Assembly: GCA_025360285.1 (NCBI GenBank)
Contig: JANYCM010000283.1
Coordinates: 1 to 38,920 of the forward strand
Length of the DNA stretch: 38,920 bases
DNA from: Sphingomonadales bacterium
GTDB lineage: Bacteria; Pseudomonadota; Alphaproteobacteria; Sphingomonadales; Sphingomonadaceae
Direction of reading: 5' to 3'
Shown here: positions 16,473 to 25,481 of the stretch, piece after piece
Layout of the letters: every line of letters starts with the position of its first letter
How positions within the stretch are numbered: the first letter of the stretch is position 1
The notes under the pieces: generated by a model
Seen by the model: the letters and a program-made list of their open reading frames with translations, nothing else
What the model was told of the DNA's origin: nothing
Databases searched by the model: none
Made by a program: the position numbers and the translations under genes

Positions 16473-17852
16473 TCAGATTACCTCGATTCGCAAGGGCAGG
16501 CCATCCTTGGGTTTGGGGATCGGGAACATGTTGAATTCGCCGCGATACGAATCCGACAGCACGATGCGGTTTTCGGCGAGCAAATGGAAGAAGAAGGATT
16601 TGACCTGCATATAGGCAAAGTGCAGCCCCAGGCACATATGGCCACCGCCGCCGAACGGCACCCAGGCATATTTGTGCCGGCCCTTGGAGTTTTCGGGGGT
16701 GAAGCGCAGCGGATCGAAACGTTCCGGATCGGGCCAGACATCGGGCAGGCGGTGGGTCAGCATCGGGTTGATGCCGACGTGGCTGCCGGCCGGGATGACA
16801 TGATTCATGAAAACGAATGACTTGAGCGCCCGGCGCGGCATGGACGGCACCGGCGGGATCAGCCGCAGCGATTCCTTGAAGACCATTTCCAGCGTTTCCA
16901 TCTCGGCGAGCGCCGCATAGGTCAGTTCGCCGCCGGTCCTCGCCTTTATCGCCAGGATTTCGGCGCGCACCTTGTCCTGCCATTCGGGATATTGGCCGAG
17001 AAAATGCACCGTCGAGCTGATCGATGAGGTCGTCGTGTCATGCGCCGCCATCATCAGGAAGTTCATGTGATCGATGATGGCCTGGTCGCTGAGCGGCACG
17101 CCTTCATCATCGGTGGTGTTGCAGATCTGGGTGAAGATGTCGTCGCCGGCCTGGCCGAGGCGCTTGGGGATTTCGCGGCCGAAGAATTCGCACATGAATT
17201 CACGGCCCTTGACGCCGCGCCGCATGGCGGTGAGCGGCAGCGGTTTGCGGACCACGGCGACCGAGGCCAGCACCATATCGACAAAGGCCTTGTTGATCTT
17301 CTTGGCATCCGGGCCCCAGGGCACGCCGAGGAAAGATGCCGCGGCAAGATCCAGCGTCAAGGCCTTGATGGCAGGGTAGAATTTGAATTCCGGCTCGTTC
17401 GGCCAGGCGGCGATGCCGCGCGCGATACCGCCGTTCAGCTCGCCGAGATAATGCTGCATCGGTTCGGTCTTGAAGGCGACCGACAGGGCCTTGCGGTGGA
17501 TGCGATGTTCATCGAAATCCATCAGCATCAGGCCATGCGGGAACAGGTTTTCGAGGACAGGATTCCAGCCGAGCGAGGACGAGAAAATCTTGTCCTTGTT
17601 GAACAGCACCAGTTCATTGGCTTCCGGGCCGATCATCGACACGCCCCAGCCGCCGAAATCCTGGCGGCGGAACACCCGGCCATAATCATCATGCATCTGG
17701 TGGCTGCGGCCCAGCGGGTCCTGAAGGAATTTGATGGTGCGCAGCACCGGGATGCGCGCCGGCGTCATGCCGGGCAGGTGCGCCAGATCGGCGAATGTCG
17801 GTTCGGGCAGATCGGCGGGGATGAAGGCCTGGGCCTTGCTGTGAGCATTCAT
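16473..17852 (-). CDS. Cytochrome P450
   Basis: 459 residues from the ATG at 17852, chosen because AGGAG lies 7 bases upstream; the open frame extends to 17921. It has a complete P450 core: I-helix AAHDTTTSS with the acid-Thr pair, K-helix ESLR, a PERF-like PERFDPLRF and haem-ligand FGGGGHMCLG (Cys407). The general style is that of the CYP51/CYP120-like group, with an N-terminal LPGMTPARIPVL rather than a membrane anchor. Redox partners are not in the window. The gene is divergent from crtY across 127 bases and is followed by an alpha/beta hydrolase, so isoprenoid or carotenoid oxidation is a reasonable guess but unproven. Confidence 0.9.
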   Translation of the reverse strand: MNAHSKAQAFIPADLPEPTFADLAHLPGMTPARIPVLRTIKFLQDPLGRSHQMHDDYGRVFRRQDFGGWGVSMIGPEANELVLFNKDKIFSSSLGWNPVLENLFPHGLMLMDFDEHRIHRKALSVAFKTEPMQHYLGELNGGIARGIAAWPNEPEFKFYPAIKALTLDLAAASFLGVPWGPDAKKINKAFVDMVLASVAVVRKPLPLTAMRRGVKGREFMCEFFGREIPKRLGQAGDDIFTQICNTTDDEGVPLSDQAIIDHMNFLMMAAHDTTTSSISSTVHFLGQYPEWQDKVRAEILAIKARTGGELTYAALAEMETLEMVFKESLRLIPPVPSMPRRALKSFVFMNHVIPAGSHVGINPMLTHRLPDVWPDPERFDPLRFTPENSKGRHKYAWVPFGGGGHMCLGLHFAYMQVKSFFFHLLAENRIVLSDSYRGEFNMFPIPKPKDGLPLRIEVI

Positions 17853-17883
17853 GCGTGATCTCCTGTATGCGGAGCATTGATAC

Positions 17884-17893
17884 GCAAATTTGC
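17884..17893. promoter_or_regulatory. Perfect palindrome GCAAATTTGC in the P450/crtY divergent region
   Basis: A 10-base perfect palindrome, AT-rich in a GC-rich setting, sits 32 bases upstream of the P450 start and ~87 bases upstream of crtY. It could be an operator or part of the P450 promoter. No regulator for it is encoded nearby. Confidence 0.35.
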
Positions 17894-17940
17894 CGGGCGG
17901 AGCAACGGGGCGGCCCAGCAATAAGGCGAGACAAAGTGTC

Positions 17941-17964
17941 GGGCTTTCGCTGGCCTGAAAGCCC
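17941..17964 (+). promoter_or_regulatory. 8-bp hairpin in the crtY leader
   Basis: GGGCTTTC (17941-17948) pairs with GAAAGCCC (17957-17964) around an 8-base loop. It ends 15 bases before the GTG start of crtY, so it would sit beside the ribosome site in the mRNA. Confidence 0.4.
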
Positions 17965-17979
17965 GCTTATGACGGCGGC

Positions 17980-19140
17980 GTGGACTTTGATATCATCCTT
18001 GCCGGCGGCGGCCTCGCCAATGGCCTTATTGCCTTGCGCCTGGCCCAGTTGCGCCCCGAGGTGCGGGTGGCGATCATCGAGGCCGGGCCGGTGCTGGGCG
18101 GCAACCACACCTGGTCGTCGTTCACCAATGATCTGACCGCCGCCCAGCGCGACTGGACGGCGCCGTTGTTCCAGTATCGCTGGGACGAATATGCGGTGCG
18201 GTTTCCGGCGCACAGCCGCACCCTGGCGGCGGGTTATGGCAGTTGCACGTCGGAATTGCTCGCGGCCGCTGTTACCGGGGCCTTGCCGCCGGGGCACATC
18301 CTTACCGGCATGCCGGTGGTGGCGCTGAGCCCGACAAGCGTGACCTTGGCCGACCAGCGCATGCTGACGGCGGCGGCGGTGATCGATGGCCGCGGCCAGG
18401 GGCCGACCAAGGCGCTCGACCTCAGGTGGCAGAAATTCCTGGGGCAGGAGATCGAACTGGCCGAGCCGCATGGGCTGACCGGCCCGGTGATCATGGACGC
18501 GACGGTGCCGCAGCGGGATGGCTATCGTTTTGTCTACACGCTGCCGTTCGGCCCGCGGCATGTGCTGATCGAGGATACCTATTACAGTGATGGCAGCGAC
18601 CTGTCGCCCGATCTGCTGCGCAGCCATCTCGCCGATTATGCCGTGTCGCAGGGCTGGACGATCACCAAGATCATCCGCGAGGAACATGGCATTCTGCCGC
18701 TCGGCATCGGCGGCAATATCCAGGCGTTCTGGGACGAGGGTGAGGCGGGTGTGCCGCGGGTGGGCCTGCGCGCCGGCATGTTCCACCCGGTGACGGGCTA
18801 TAGTTTCCCCGATGCGGTGGCGATCGCCGATCTCGTGGCCGGGTTGCCGGTGCTCGATGCCGCGACAATCTATCGCGCCGTCCGTGACCATAGTGTCAGT
18901 GCCTGGAAGGCGCGCGGCATGTACCGGCTGCTCAACCGCATGTTGTTTCTCGCCGCCTTGCCCGATGAGCGCTATCGTGTTCTGGAACGCTTCTATGAGC
19001 ATGACGAGGCGCTGGTCGGGCGCTTCTATGCCGCAAGGCCGGAATTGCGCGACTGGATGCAGATCTTGAGCGGCAAGCCACCGATCCCGGTGCTGCGCGC
19101 GATGACGACATTGTTGAAATATGAATTGGGCAGAGCGTGA
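17980..19140 (+). CDS. crtY: Lycopene beta-cyclase
   Basis: 386 residues starting at GTG. The N-terminal FDIILAGGGLANGLIALRLAQ is the NAD(P)/FAD-binding motif of bacterial CrtY. GNHTWSSF and HPVTGYSFPDAVAIADLV are further CrtY signatures. The enzyme closes both ends of lycopene to give beta-carotene in the inner membrane. An ATG at 17969 is out of frame, so GTG is the only good start. It overlaps the possible GTG start of crtI (GTGA) and lies divergent from a P450. Confidence 0.95.
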   Translation: MDFDIILAGGGLANGLIALRLAQLRPEVRVAIIEAGPVLGGNHTWSSFTNDLTAAQRDWTAPLFQYRWDEYAVRFPAHSRTLAAGYGSCTSELLAAAVTGALPPGHILTGMPVVALSPTSVTLADQRMLTAAAVIDGRGQGPTKALDLRWQKFLGQEIELAEPHGLTGPVIMDATVPQRDGYRFVYTLPFGPRHVLIEDTYYSDGSDLSPDLLRSHLADYAVSQGWTITKIIREEHGILPLGIGGNIQAFWDEGEAGVPRVGLRAGMFHPVTGYSFPDAVAIADLVAGLPVLDAATIYRAVRDHSVSAWKARGMYRLLNRMLFLAALPDERYRVLERFYEHDEALVGRFYAARPELRDWMQILSGKPPIPVLRAMTTLLKYELGRA

Positions 19141-19208
19141 CGACGGCGGCCGATCCTGCGACACATTCGGCTTTGAAGTCCTCCGGCGAACCGCGTAACG
19201 GCGGCGTC

Positions 19209-20846
19209 ATGAAACAGCAGCGAAAAACCGCCATAGTGATTGGCGCCGGCATTGGTGGCATCGCCTGTGCCATGCGCTTGCAGAGCCTGGGCTTTGATAC
19301 CCGCATCGTCGAGGCGCTCGATTCCCCCGGTGGCCGGGCCTATGTCAGGCGGGCGGAAGGCTTCACCTTTGACATGGGGCCGACGGTGCTGACCGTGCCG
19401 CACCTGATCGAAGAGCTGTTTTCGCTGGAGCAGGACCAGGCGATGCTGGGCGAGCCGGATTTCCCGGCGCATGTGCTGGGCGACGACAAGCGGATCTTGT
19501 CCGGGATCAGTGGCGGGCCGAACACCAGCCGCTATGTGGAGATCATTCCGATCCTGCCGTTTTACCGCATCTATTTCGATGACGGGACGTTCTTTGATTA
19601 TGATGCCGATCCGGTGCGGGTGCGGGCGCAGATCGCCCGGTTGGCGCCCGAGGATTTGCAGGGCTATGAGGATTTTCACGAAGCGGCGCGGGCGATCTTC
19701 AACCGCGGCTTCCTCGAACTCGGCTACACCTATTTCGGCAATGTCGGCCAGATGCTGGGTGTGGTCCCCGACCTGTTGAAGCTGGGCGCGGTGCAGCCGC
19801 TGTTTTCGCTGATCAAGAAATATTTCAAATCGGACAAGATGCGGCAGGTGTTCAGCTTTGAACCCCTGCTGGTCGGCGGCAACCCGATGAAGGTGCCGGC
19901 GATCTATGCGATGATCCACTTTGTTGAAAAGACCTGGGGGATCCATTTCGCGCGCGGCGGTACCGGCGCCCTGGTGTCGGCGATGGTGCGCAAGCTGGAG
20001 GAAATGGGCGGGGTTCTGCAACTGAACGCCAAGGTCGCCTCGATCGATGTGGTCAAGCGCGGCGGCAAGCGCGTGGCGACGGGCGTGACGCTGACATCGG
20101 GCGAGGTGATTGCGGCGGACGTGGTGGTTTCCAACGCCGATTATGCCACGACCTATATGCGGCTGATCCACAAGGCACATCGCCGGATCAACCGCGATTT
20201 TGTGGTGAAATTCCGCAAGCAGTCGATGTCGCTGATGGTGATCTATTTCGGCTACAAGAAAGCCGAGGGCGACCCGGATTTGCAGCACCACAACATCATC
20301 CTGGGGCCGCGTTACGAGGAACTGCTGACCGATATTTTCGAGCGCAAGATATTGGGGCCGGACTTTTCGCAATATCTGCATATCCCGACGCTGACTGACC
20401 CCAGCCTGGCGCCGGAAGGCCATCATGCGGCCTACACGCTGATCCCGGTGCCCAACAACCAGAGCGACCTGGATTGGAGCAAGATCGGCGAAGGCTTCAA
20501 GGATGTCGTGCTGACCTTCCTGGAAGAGCGCGGCTATATCCCAAATCTGAAGGAACGGCTGGTTTATCAAAGCTTTGTGACGCCAGATTACTTCGAACAG
20601 ACGCTGGGTTCCTATCTTGGCAATGGTTTTGGGGTCGAGCCGGTGCTGACCCAGACGGCGTTTTTCCGGCCGCATAACCGCAGCGAGGACGTGTCGAACC
20701 TCTATCTGGTGGGCCAGAGCACCCAGCCCGGTGGCGGCACGCCATCGGTGATGATGTCGGCCAAGATGACCGTGCGCGAGATTGCCCGGGATTTCGGCAT
20801 CCCCGCTTCGGTGGTCAACGGCGTGCCGGGCCGGGCTGCCGCCTGA
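19209..20846 (+). CDS. crtI: Phytoene desaturase
   Basis: 545 residues from the ATG at 19209. The FAD-binding dinucleotide motif AIVIGAGIGGIACAMRL begins ten residues later, and the C-terminal GTPSVMMSAKMTVREI is the CrtI signature region. The frame also permits a GTG at 19137 that overlaps the crtY stop, giving 569 residues; CrtI proteins usually start close to the FAD motif, so I prefer 19209. The enzyme desaturates phytoene in several steps to lycopene. It lies between crtY and crtB in the usual sphingomonad order. Confidence 0.93.
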   Translation: MKQQRKTAIVIGAGIGGIACAMRLQSLGFDTRIVEALDSPGGRAYVRRAEGFTFDMGPTVLTVPHLIEELFSLEQDQAMLGEPDFPAHVLGDDKRILSGISGGPNTSRYVEIIPILPFYRIYFDDGTFFDYDADPVRVRAQIARLAPEDLQGYEDFHEAARAIFNRGFLELGYTYFGNVGQMLGVVPDLLKLGAVQPLFSLIKKYFKSDKMRQVFSFEPLLVGGNPMKVPAIYAMIHFVEKTWGIHFARGGTGALVSAMVRKLEEMGGVLQLNAKVASIDVVKRGGKRVATGVTLTSGEVIAADVVVSNADYATTYMRLIHKAHRRINRDFVVKFRKQSMSLMVIYFGYKKAEGDPDLQHHNIILGPRYEELLTDIFERKILGPDFSQYLHIPTLTDPSLAPEGHHAAYTLIPVPNNQSDLDWSKIGEGFKDVVLTFLEERGYIPNLKERLVYQSFVTPDYFEQTLGSYLGNGFGVEPVLTQTAFFRPHNRSEDVSNLYLVGQSTQPGGGTPSVMMSAKMTVREIARDFGIPASVVNGVPGRAAA

Positions 20847-20924
20847 CGTTCACGCCGGCCCCCGGGATTTCGCCGGCGGCAGCTTGCGCTTGACCCCTTG
20901 GTTGCCGCGGTGGAGAGGGGTGGC

Positions 20925-21860
20925 ATGACCGACGTCCTCCGCCATGCCCAGGCCGCCATCGCCCGCGGTTCCAAAAGCTTTGCGATGGCGTCGCAATTGT
21001 TCGATCCCGTCACCCGTGACCGCGCGATGCTGCTTTATGCCTGGTGCCGGCATACTGATGATGTGATCGATGGCCAGATATTGGGGCAGGGCCGTAATGA
21101 CGACAGGCGCCCGCCCGCCGAGCGCCTCGCCGAGGTTGAGCGCCTGACCGAGAGGGCGCTGGCCGCGCAGCCGACGGGGGACCCGGCCTATGAAGCGCTG
21201 GCGCAGGTGGTGCGCGAAACCGGCATGCCGGCGCGGTATCCGCGTGATCTGGTGCATGGTTTCCGTATCGACATGGAGGAACGGGCGTTCCTGACCTTCG
21301 ATGATACTTTGGCCTATTGCTATCATGTCGCCGGCTGTGTCGGCGTGATGATGGCCATCGTCATGGGGGTGGCGCCCGATGACCGCGCCACGCTCGATCG
21401 TGCCTGCGATCTCGGCATGGCGTTTCAGCTCAACAATATTGCTCGCGACGTGATGGAGGATGCCGCCAATGGCCGGCGCTATATTCCCGATGACTGGCTG
21501 GCCAGCGTCAATCTGGAGCCGCGCAGCTTCGCCTTTCCGCCCAATCGCCGGCAATTGTCACGGCTGGTGACGCGGTTGGTCAATGCCGCCGAGGAATATG
21601 AAGCATCGGCGCGTTTCGGCACCCCGGCGCTGTCGTGGCGGGCGGCCTGGGCGGTGCTGGCGGCGGCACGCATCTATGGCGGCATCGGCCGCAAGGTGCG
21701 CGATGCCGGGCCAGAGGGGCTCGATACCCGGATGAGCACGACCAAGCCGCAGAAATTGCAGGCGGTGGCGGCGGCGCTGGGGGAAACGCTGCTGCGCCGG
21801 CAACGCTGGCCGGCGCCGGGGCCAGCGCGGGTTGGCCTGTGGACCATGCCGCCCGGCTGA
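20925..21860 (+). CDS. crtB: Phytoene synthase
   Basis: 311 residues from the ATG at 20925, preceded by GGAGAGG; a TTG at 20898 is also in frame. The two Asp-rich prenyl-diphosphate motifs are clear: TDDVIDG early, and QLNNIARDVMED in the middle with RRYIPDDWL after it. It joins two geranylgeranyl-PP molecules into phytoene, the first committed carotenoid step. It is the third crt gene, 78 bases after crtI. Confidence 0.95.
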   Translation: MTDVLRHAQAAIARGSKSFAMASQLFDPVTRDRAMLLYAWCRHTDDVIDGQILGQGRNDDRRPPAERLAEVERLTERALAAQPTGDPAYEALAQVVRETGMPARYPRDLVHGFRIDMEERAFLTFDDTLAYCYHVAGCVGVMMAIVMGVAPDDRATLDRACDLGMAFQLNNIARDVMEDAANGRRYIPDDWLASVNLEPRSFAFPPNRRQLSRLVTRLVNAAEEYEASARFGTPALSWRAAWAVLAAARIYGGIGRKVRDAGPEGLDTRMSTTKPQKLQAVAAALGETLLRRQRWPAPGPARVGLWTMPPG

Positions 21861-21947
21861 TCATCGTCATGTCGCCGCCGTATGATAGTCATGCGCCGAT
21901 TGGTGATGATTGTGCCCCCGGAACGGCGTATTTTGAGCCTGGGCAAA

Positions 21948-22178
21948 ATGCATACCGATGACCATCGCTTCGTCGCTGTCGTTATCGCCATTGTGGCGGT
22001 GACAGGCGCAGCGTGGCTGCTGCTGTTTGTCGGCCCGCATTTGCTTAACGCCCATCGCGACGATGCCGCCATGCTCGCGCTGTTGCTTTATCTGGGCGTT
22101 CCCTCGGGCCTGGCCTGGGGCGGTATCAGGCTGGGCCGGCTGTTCGATCCAAAGGATCACGACAATGAGTTATACTGA
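21948..22178 (+). CDS. Small two-span membrane protein
   Basis: I start it at the ATG at 21948 (76 residues); the frame is open further upstream to 21882. Two hydrophobic spans (VAVVIAIVAVTGAAWLLLFV and LALLLYLGVPSGLAWGGI) are joined by a short loop. No family is recognised. Its last 14 bases overlap the start of the SPFH gene at 22165, which suggests translational coupling and a joint membrane function. Confidence 0.6.
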   Translation: MHTDDHRFVAVVIAIVAVTGAAWLLLFVGPHLLNAHRDDAAMLALLLYLGVPSGLAWGGIRLGRLFDPKDHDNELY

Positions 22179-23052
22179 TGGCGATACCCTTGACCGGTAT
22201 CGCCCCCGCCGCACCCGGATCGTCTGGGCAATCGGCGCTGTTCTGCTGCTGGCGCTGTCCGCCGCCTTTCTGCAACAGGCGTTCTTCCGCGTCCTGCCCG
22301 GCTATGTCGGTATCCGCGTCAACAATATCGGTTCCGATGCCGGTGTCGTCTCGCGCGCTTTGCCGGTGGGCTGGTATTTCGCGCCTCCCGGCGTGAATAT
22401 CTACGAATATCCGGTGTTTACCCGCACCTATACGTGGACGTCATCGATCCACGAACAGAATGATATCGACGAAAGCTTCAACTTTCAGGACAAGAATGGC
22501 CTGGGGCTGCACGCCGATATCGCCGTTGCCTATCATGTCGATCCGCTGCGCGCGCCCATCCTGTTCCAGCGGTATCGTGCCGATATGGACGCCATCATCG
22601 CCGGCCCGCTGCGCAATGCCATCCGCAACGCCATCGTCGAGCGCGCCTCGCGATTGGGGGTTGAGGAAATCTATGGCCCGCAAAAGGCAGCGCTGGTCAA
22701 TGCGGCGCTGGCCGATGTGCAGCGCTATTTCACCCCCGTCGGCCTGCAGGTCGAACAGCTCTACTGGGCCGGCAATATCATCGTTCCCGATGCCGTGCTG
22801 GCGCAGATCAACGCCAAAATCGCCAATGAACAGGCGGCGCTGGCGGCGGCAGCGAATGTCGCCACGGCTCGCGCCAATGCCGAAGCGCGGGTGGCGCGCG
22901 CCGAAGGCGATGCGAGAGCAATGACGGTGGAGGCACAGGCGATCCGCACCAACCCTGAAATCGTCACGCTGCGCGCCGTTGAAAAGTGGAACGGCCAGTT
23001 GCCGACATATACAGGCGGCAATGCGCCGCTGCCGTTCATCGGCGTCAAATAG
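22165..23052 (+). CDS. SPFH/band 7 domain membrane protein
   Basis: 295 residues from the ATG at 22165. An N-terminal anchor (IVWAIGAVLLLALSAAFLQQ) is followed by an SPFH domain (FFRVLPGYVGIRVNN, then GLGLHADIAVAYHVDP), and an Ala/Glu-rich coiled tail (NEQAALAAAANVATARANAE and ARVARAEGDARAM) typical of stomatin/prohibitin-type proteins. These form large ring scaffolds on membranes and often associate with proteases. There is no FtsH or NfeD partner; the only neighbour is the small membrane protein just upstream. Confidence 0.85.
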   Translation: MSYTDGDTLDRYRPRRTRIVWAIGAVLLLALSAAFLQQAFFRVLPGYVGIRVNNIGSDAGVVSRALPVGWYFAPPGVNIYEYPVFTRTYTWTSSIHEQNDIDESFNFQDKNGLGLHADIAVAYHVDPLRAPILFQRYRADMDAIIAGPLRNAIRNAIVERASRLGVEEIYGPQKAALVNAALADVQRYFTPVGLQVEQLYWAGNIIVPDAVLAQINAKIANEQAALAAAANVATARANAEARVARAEGDARAMTVEAQAIRTNPEIVTLRAVEKWNGQLPTYTGGNAPLPFIGVK

Positions 23053-23122
23053 GTTTATCCACACAAAGATGATGCGCGCCCTCTGGCGCAATCCAACTGA
23101 ACCGGGCTATGGCTTTTCTCCC

Positions 23123-24751
23123 ATGACCCGGTTCATTTTCATCACCGGCGGCGTGGTCTCTTCGCTTGGCAAGGGCCTGATGGCCGCCGCGCTCGCCGCT
23201 CTCCTTCAGGCGCGTGGCTACAAGGTCCGCATCCGCAAATTCGATCCCTATCTCAACGTCGATCCGGGCACGATGTCGCCCTATCAGCACGGCGAGGTCT
23301 ATGTGACCGATGACGGGGCGGAGACCGATCTCGATCTTGGCCATTATGAACGTTTCACCGGCGTTGCCTCGCGGCAATCGGACAATATCACCTCGGGCCG
23401 GGTCTATCAGGACATCATCACCAAGGAACGCCGCGGCGATTTCCTGGGCGCCACCGTCCAGGTCATCCCGCATGTCACCGATGCCATCAAGCATTTCGCC
23501 CGCGCCGAAACCGAAGGGCTGGATTTCGTGCTGTGCGAAATCGGCGGCACCGTCGGCGATATCGAATCGCTGCCGTTCCTCGAGGCGATCCGGCAATTGA
23601 GCGCCGATGTCGGCCGCGCCAATGCCGTCTATATCCATTGCACCTTGGTGCCCTATCTGGCGGCGGCGGGCGAATTGAAGACCAAGCCGACCCAGCACAG
23701 CGTTGCCGAACTGCGCGGCATCGGCATCCAGCCGCATGTTCTGGTCTGCCGGTCCGAACATCCGCTGCCCGATAGTGACCGCGCCAAGATCGCGCTGTTC
23801 TGCAATGTCGCCAAGGAAGCCGTCATCGCCGCACTCGATGCACCGAGCATCTATGACGTGCCGCTGCAATATCATGCCGAGGGGCTGGACGATCAGGTGC
23901 TCGCGGCGTTCGGCATCCATGATGCGCCGGCGCCGAACCTGGCGCGCTGGACGGGGATTTCGGCTGCGCTGCACAACCCCGAAGGCGAAGTCACCATCGG
24001 CGTTGTCGGCAAATATACCGGCATGAAGGACGCCTATAAGTCATTGACCGAAGCGCTGGTGCATGGCGGCATCGCCAACCGCGTCAAGGTCAACATCCGC
24101 TGGCTTGATGCCGAGGAATTTGAAAACGACGATATCGCGGCGCGGCTGGAACCGATGCACGGCATATTGGTCCCGGGTGGTTTTGGCGAGCGCGGGTCGG
24201 AAGGCAAGATCGCCAGCGTGCGCTTTGCCCGCGAACGCGACGTGCCGTTCTTCGGCATCTGTCTTGGCATGCAGATGGCCTGCATCGAGGCGGCGCGCAA
24301 CCAGGCCGGGGTCGCCGCGGCCGGCACCACCGAATTCGGGCCGACCGCCGAGCCGGTTGTCGGCATGATCACCGAATGGATGAGCGCCGCCGGGTTGCAG
24401 ACGCGGTCCGAGGGCGGCGATCTGGGCGGCACCATGCGGCTGGGCGCCTATGAAGCGCGGCTGGCCGGCAACAGCGTCGCCGCCGCCCATTATGGCGCCA
24501 GCACGATCAGCGAGCGGCACCGTCACCGCTATGAAGTCAATGTCCATTACCGCGACCGCCTGGAAGCATCCGGGCTGTTGTTCACCGGCATGTCGCCCGA
24601 CGGCCTGCTGCCCGAGATTGTCGAACGACCGGATCATTCCTGGTTCGTCGGCGTGCAGTTCCACCCCGAATTGAAAAGCAAGCCGTTCGATCCGCACCCT
24701 TTGTTCAAGGGTTTCATTGCGGCGGCGATGCGGCAGAGCCGGCTGGTTTAG
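23123..24751 (+). CDS. pyrG: CTP synthase
   Basis: 542 residues from the ATG at 23123, close to the usual ~545. The synthase domain begins FIFITGGVVSSLGKG with the ATP loop, and KFDPYLNVDPGTMSPYQHGE is invariant in the family. The C-terminal class-I glutamine amidotransferase has the nucleophile in FFGICLGMQ and the His-Glu in VQFHPELKSKP. It makes CTP from UTP, ATP and glutamine. The upstream frame is open further but the family start is clear. A palindrome follows the stop. Confidence 0.97.
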   Translation: MTRFIFITGGVVSSLGKGLMAAALAALLQARGYKVRIRKFDPYLNVDPGTMSPYQHGEVYVTDDGAETDLDLGHYERFTGVASRQSDNITSGRVYQDIITKERRGDFLGATVQVIPHVTDAIKHFARAETEGLDFVLCEIGGTVGDIESLPFLEAIRQLSADVGRANAVYIHCTLVPYLAAAGELKTKPTQHSVAELRGIGIQPHVLVCRSEHPLPDSDRAKIALFCNVAKEAVIAALDAPSIYDVPLQYHAEGLDDQVLAAFGIHDAPAPNLARWTGISAALHNPEGEVTIGVVGKYTGMKDAYKSLTEALVHGGIANRVKVNIRWLDAEEFENDDIAARLEPMHGILVPGGFGERGSEGKIASVRFARERDVPFFGICLGMQMACIEAARNQAGVAAAGTTEFGPTAEPVVGMITEWMSAAGLQTRSEGGDLGGTMRLGAYEARLAGNSVAAAHYGASTISERHRHRYEVNVHYRDRLEASGLLFTGMSPDGLLPEIVERPDHSWFVGVQFHPELKSKPFDPHPLFKGFIAAAMRQSRLV

Positions 24752-24773
24752 CGGGGCTCATTTTGATTGAACC

Positions 24774-24800
24774 GTCATTCCGGGCTTGACCCGGGATGAC
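24774..24800. repeat. GTCATTCC-type palindrome between pyrG and kdpE
   Basis: GTCATTCCGGG pairs with CCCGGGATGAC with one G-T pair and a short loop. An outer GATTGAA/TTCAATC pair (24765-24771 and 24809-24815) extends it into a larger cruciform. It lies between the convergent pyrG and kdpE genes, so it could end transcription in both directions. Its core resembles the palindrome at 15141-15172. Confidence 0.75.
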
Positions 24801-24809
24801 AAGGCAGAT

Positions 24810-25481
24810 TCAATCCATCAACCGATAGCCAACCCCCGGCTCATTCCGGATCAGCGTCGGCGCCGCCGGATCGGTCTCCAGTTTGCGGCGCAGGCTGCGC
24901 ACTGTGACGCGCAGATATTCGACATCTTCGGCATGGGCGTCGCCCCAGACGGCGCGCAGCAGTTGCGCATGGGTGATGACACGGCCGGGATGGCGGGCGA
25001 GTTCGGCGAGCAGCGCGAATTCCTTGCGGGTGAGCGCCACCACCACGCCGTCGCGGCGGACTTCGTGGCGCAGGCTGTCGATGCTGATTCCGCCGGTGTT
25101 GACGATGCTGCCGGCGCTGGTGCCGCGGCGGCGCAGCGCGGCGCGGACGCGGGCGAGCAGTTCCTCGCTGTCAAAGGGCTTGACCACATAATCATCGGCG
25201 CCGAGATCCAGCGCCGCAACCTTTTCGGCGGTGACGTCACGGGCGGTCAGCACGATGACGCCGCGATCGAGCTGCTTCAGCAGCGGTATCAGCTCCAGCC
25301 CGTCGCGGTCGGGCAGCCCGAGATCGAGCAGCACCAGCTCGCACCCTGTGCGCCGCGCCAGCGCCAGGCCATCGGCGGCGGTGCCGGCATCGGCGACCTT
25401 GTGCCCGGCGCGTTCCAGCGCGGCGCGCACCAGCCGGCGGATGGCGGGTTCATCATCGATGATCAGCACCGGCTCGGTCAT
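24810..25481 (-). CDS. kdpE: KdpE response regulator
   Basis: 223 residues. The receiver domain has the acidic pair DDEP near residues 9-11, phospho-acceptor Asp53 in LLDLGLPDRDG, and Lys in VVKPFDSEE. An OmpR-type winged-helix domain follows (LTRKEFALLAELARHPGRV, ...RVTVRSLRRKLE, GVGYRLMD). It activates the kdp operon when phosphorylated by KdpD. Its ATG overlaps the kdpD stop (ATGA). Confidence 0.95.
   Translation of the reverse strand: MTEPVLIIDDEPAIRRLVRAALERAGHKVADAGTAADGLALARRTGCELVLLDLGLPDRDGLELIPLLKQLDRGVIVLTARDVTAEKVAALDLGADDYVVKPFDSEELLARVRAALRRRGTSAGSIVNTGGISIDSLRHEVRRDGVVVALTRKEFALLAELARHPGRVITHAQLLRAVWGDAHAEDVEYLRVTVRSLRRKLETDPAAPTLIRNEPGVGYRLMD

Noticed and set aside
19026..20675. 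Minus-strand frame of 549 codons opposite crtI
   Set aside because: Antisense shadow; composition unlike real proteins here, and crtI is unmistakable.
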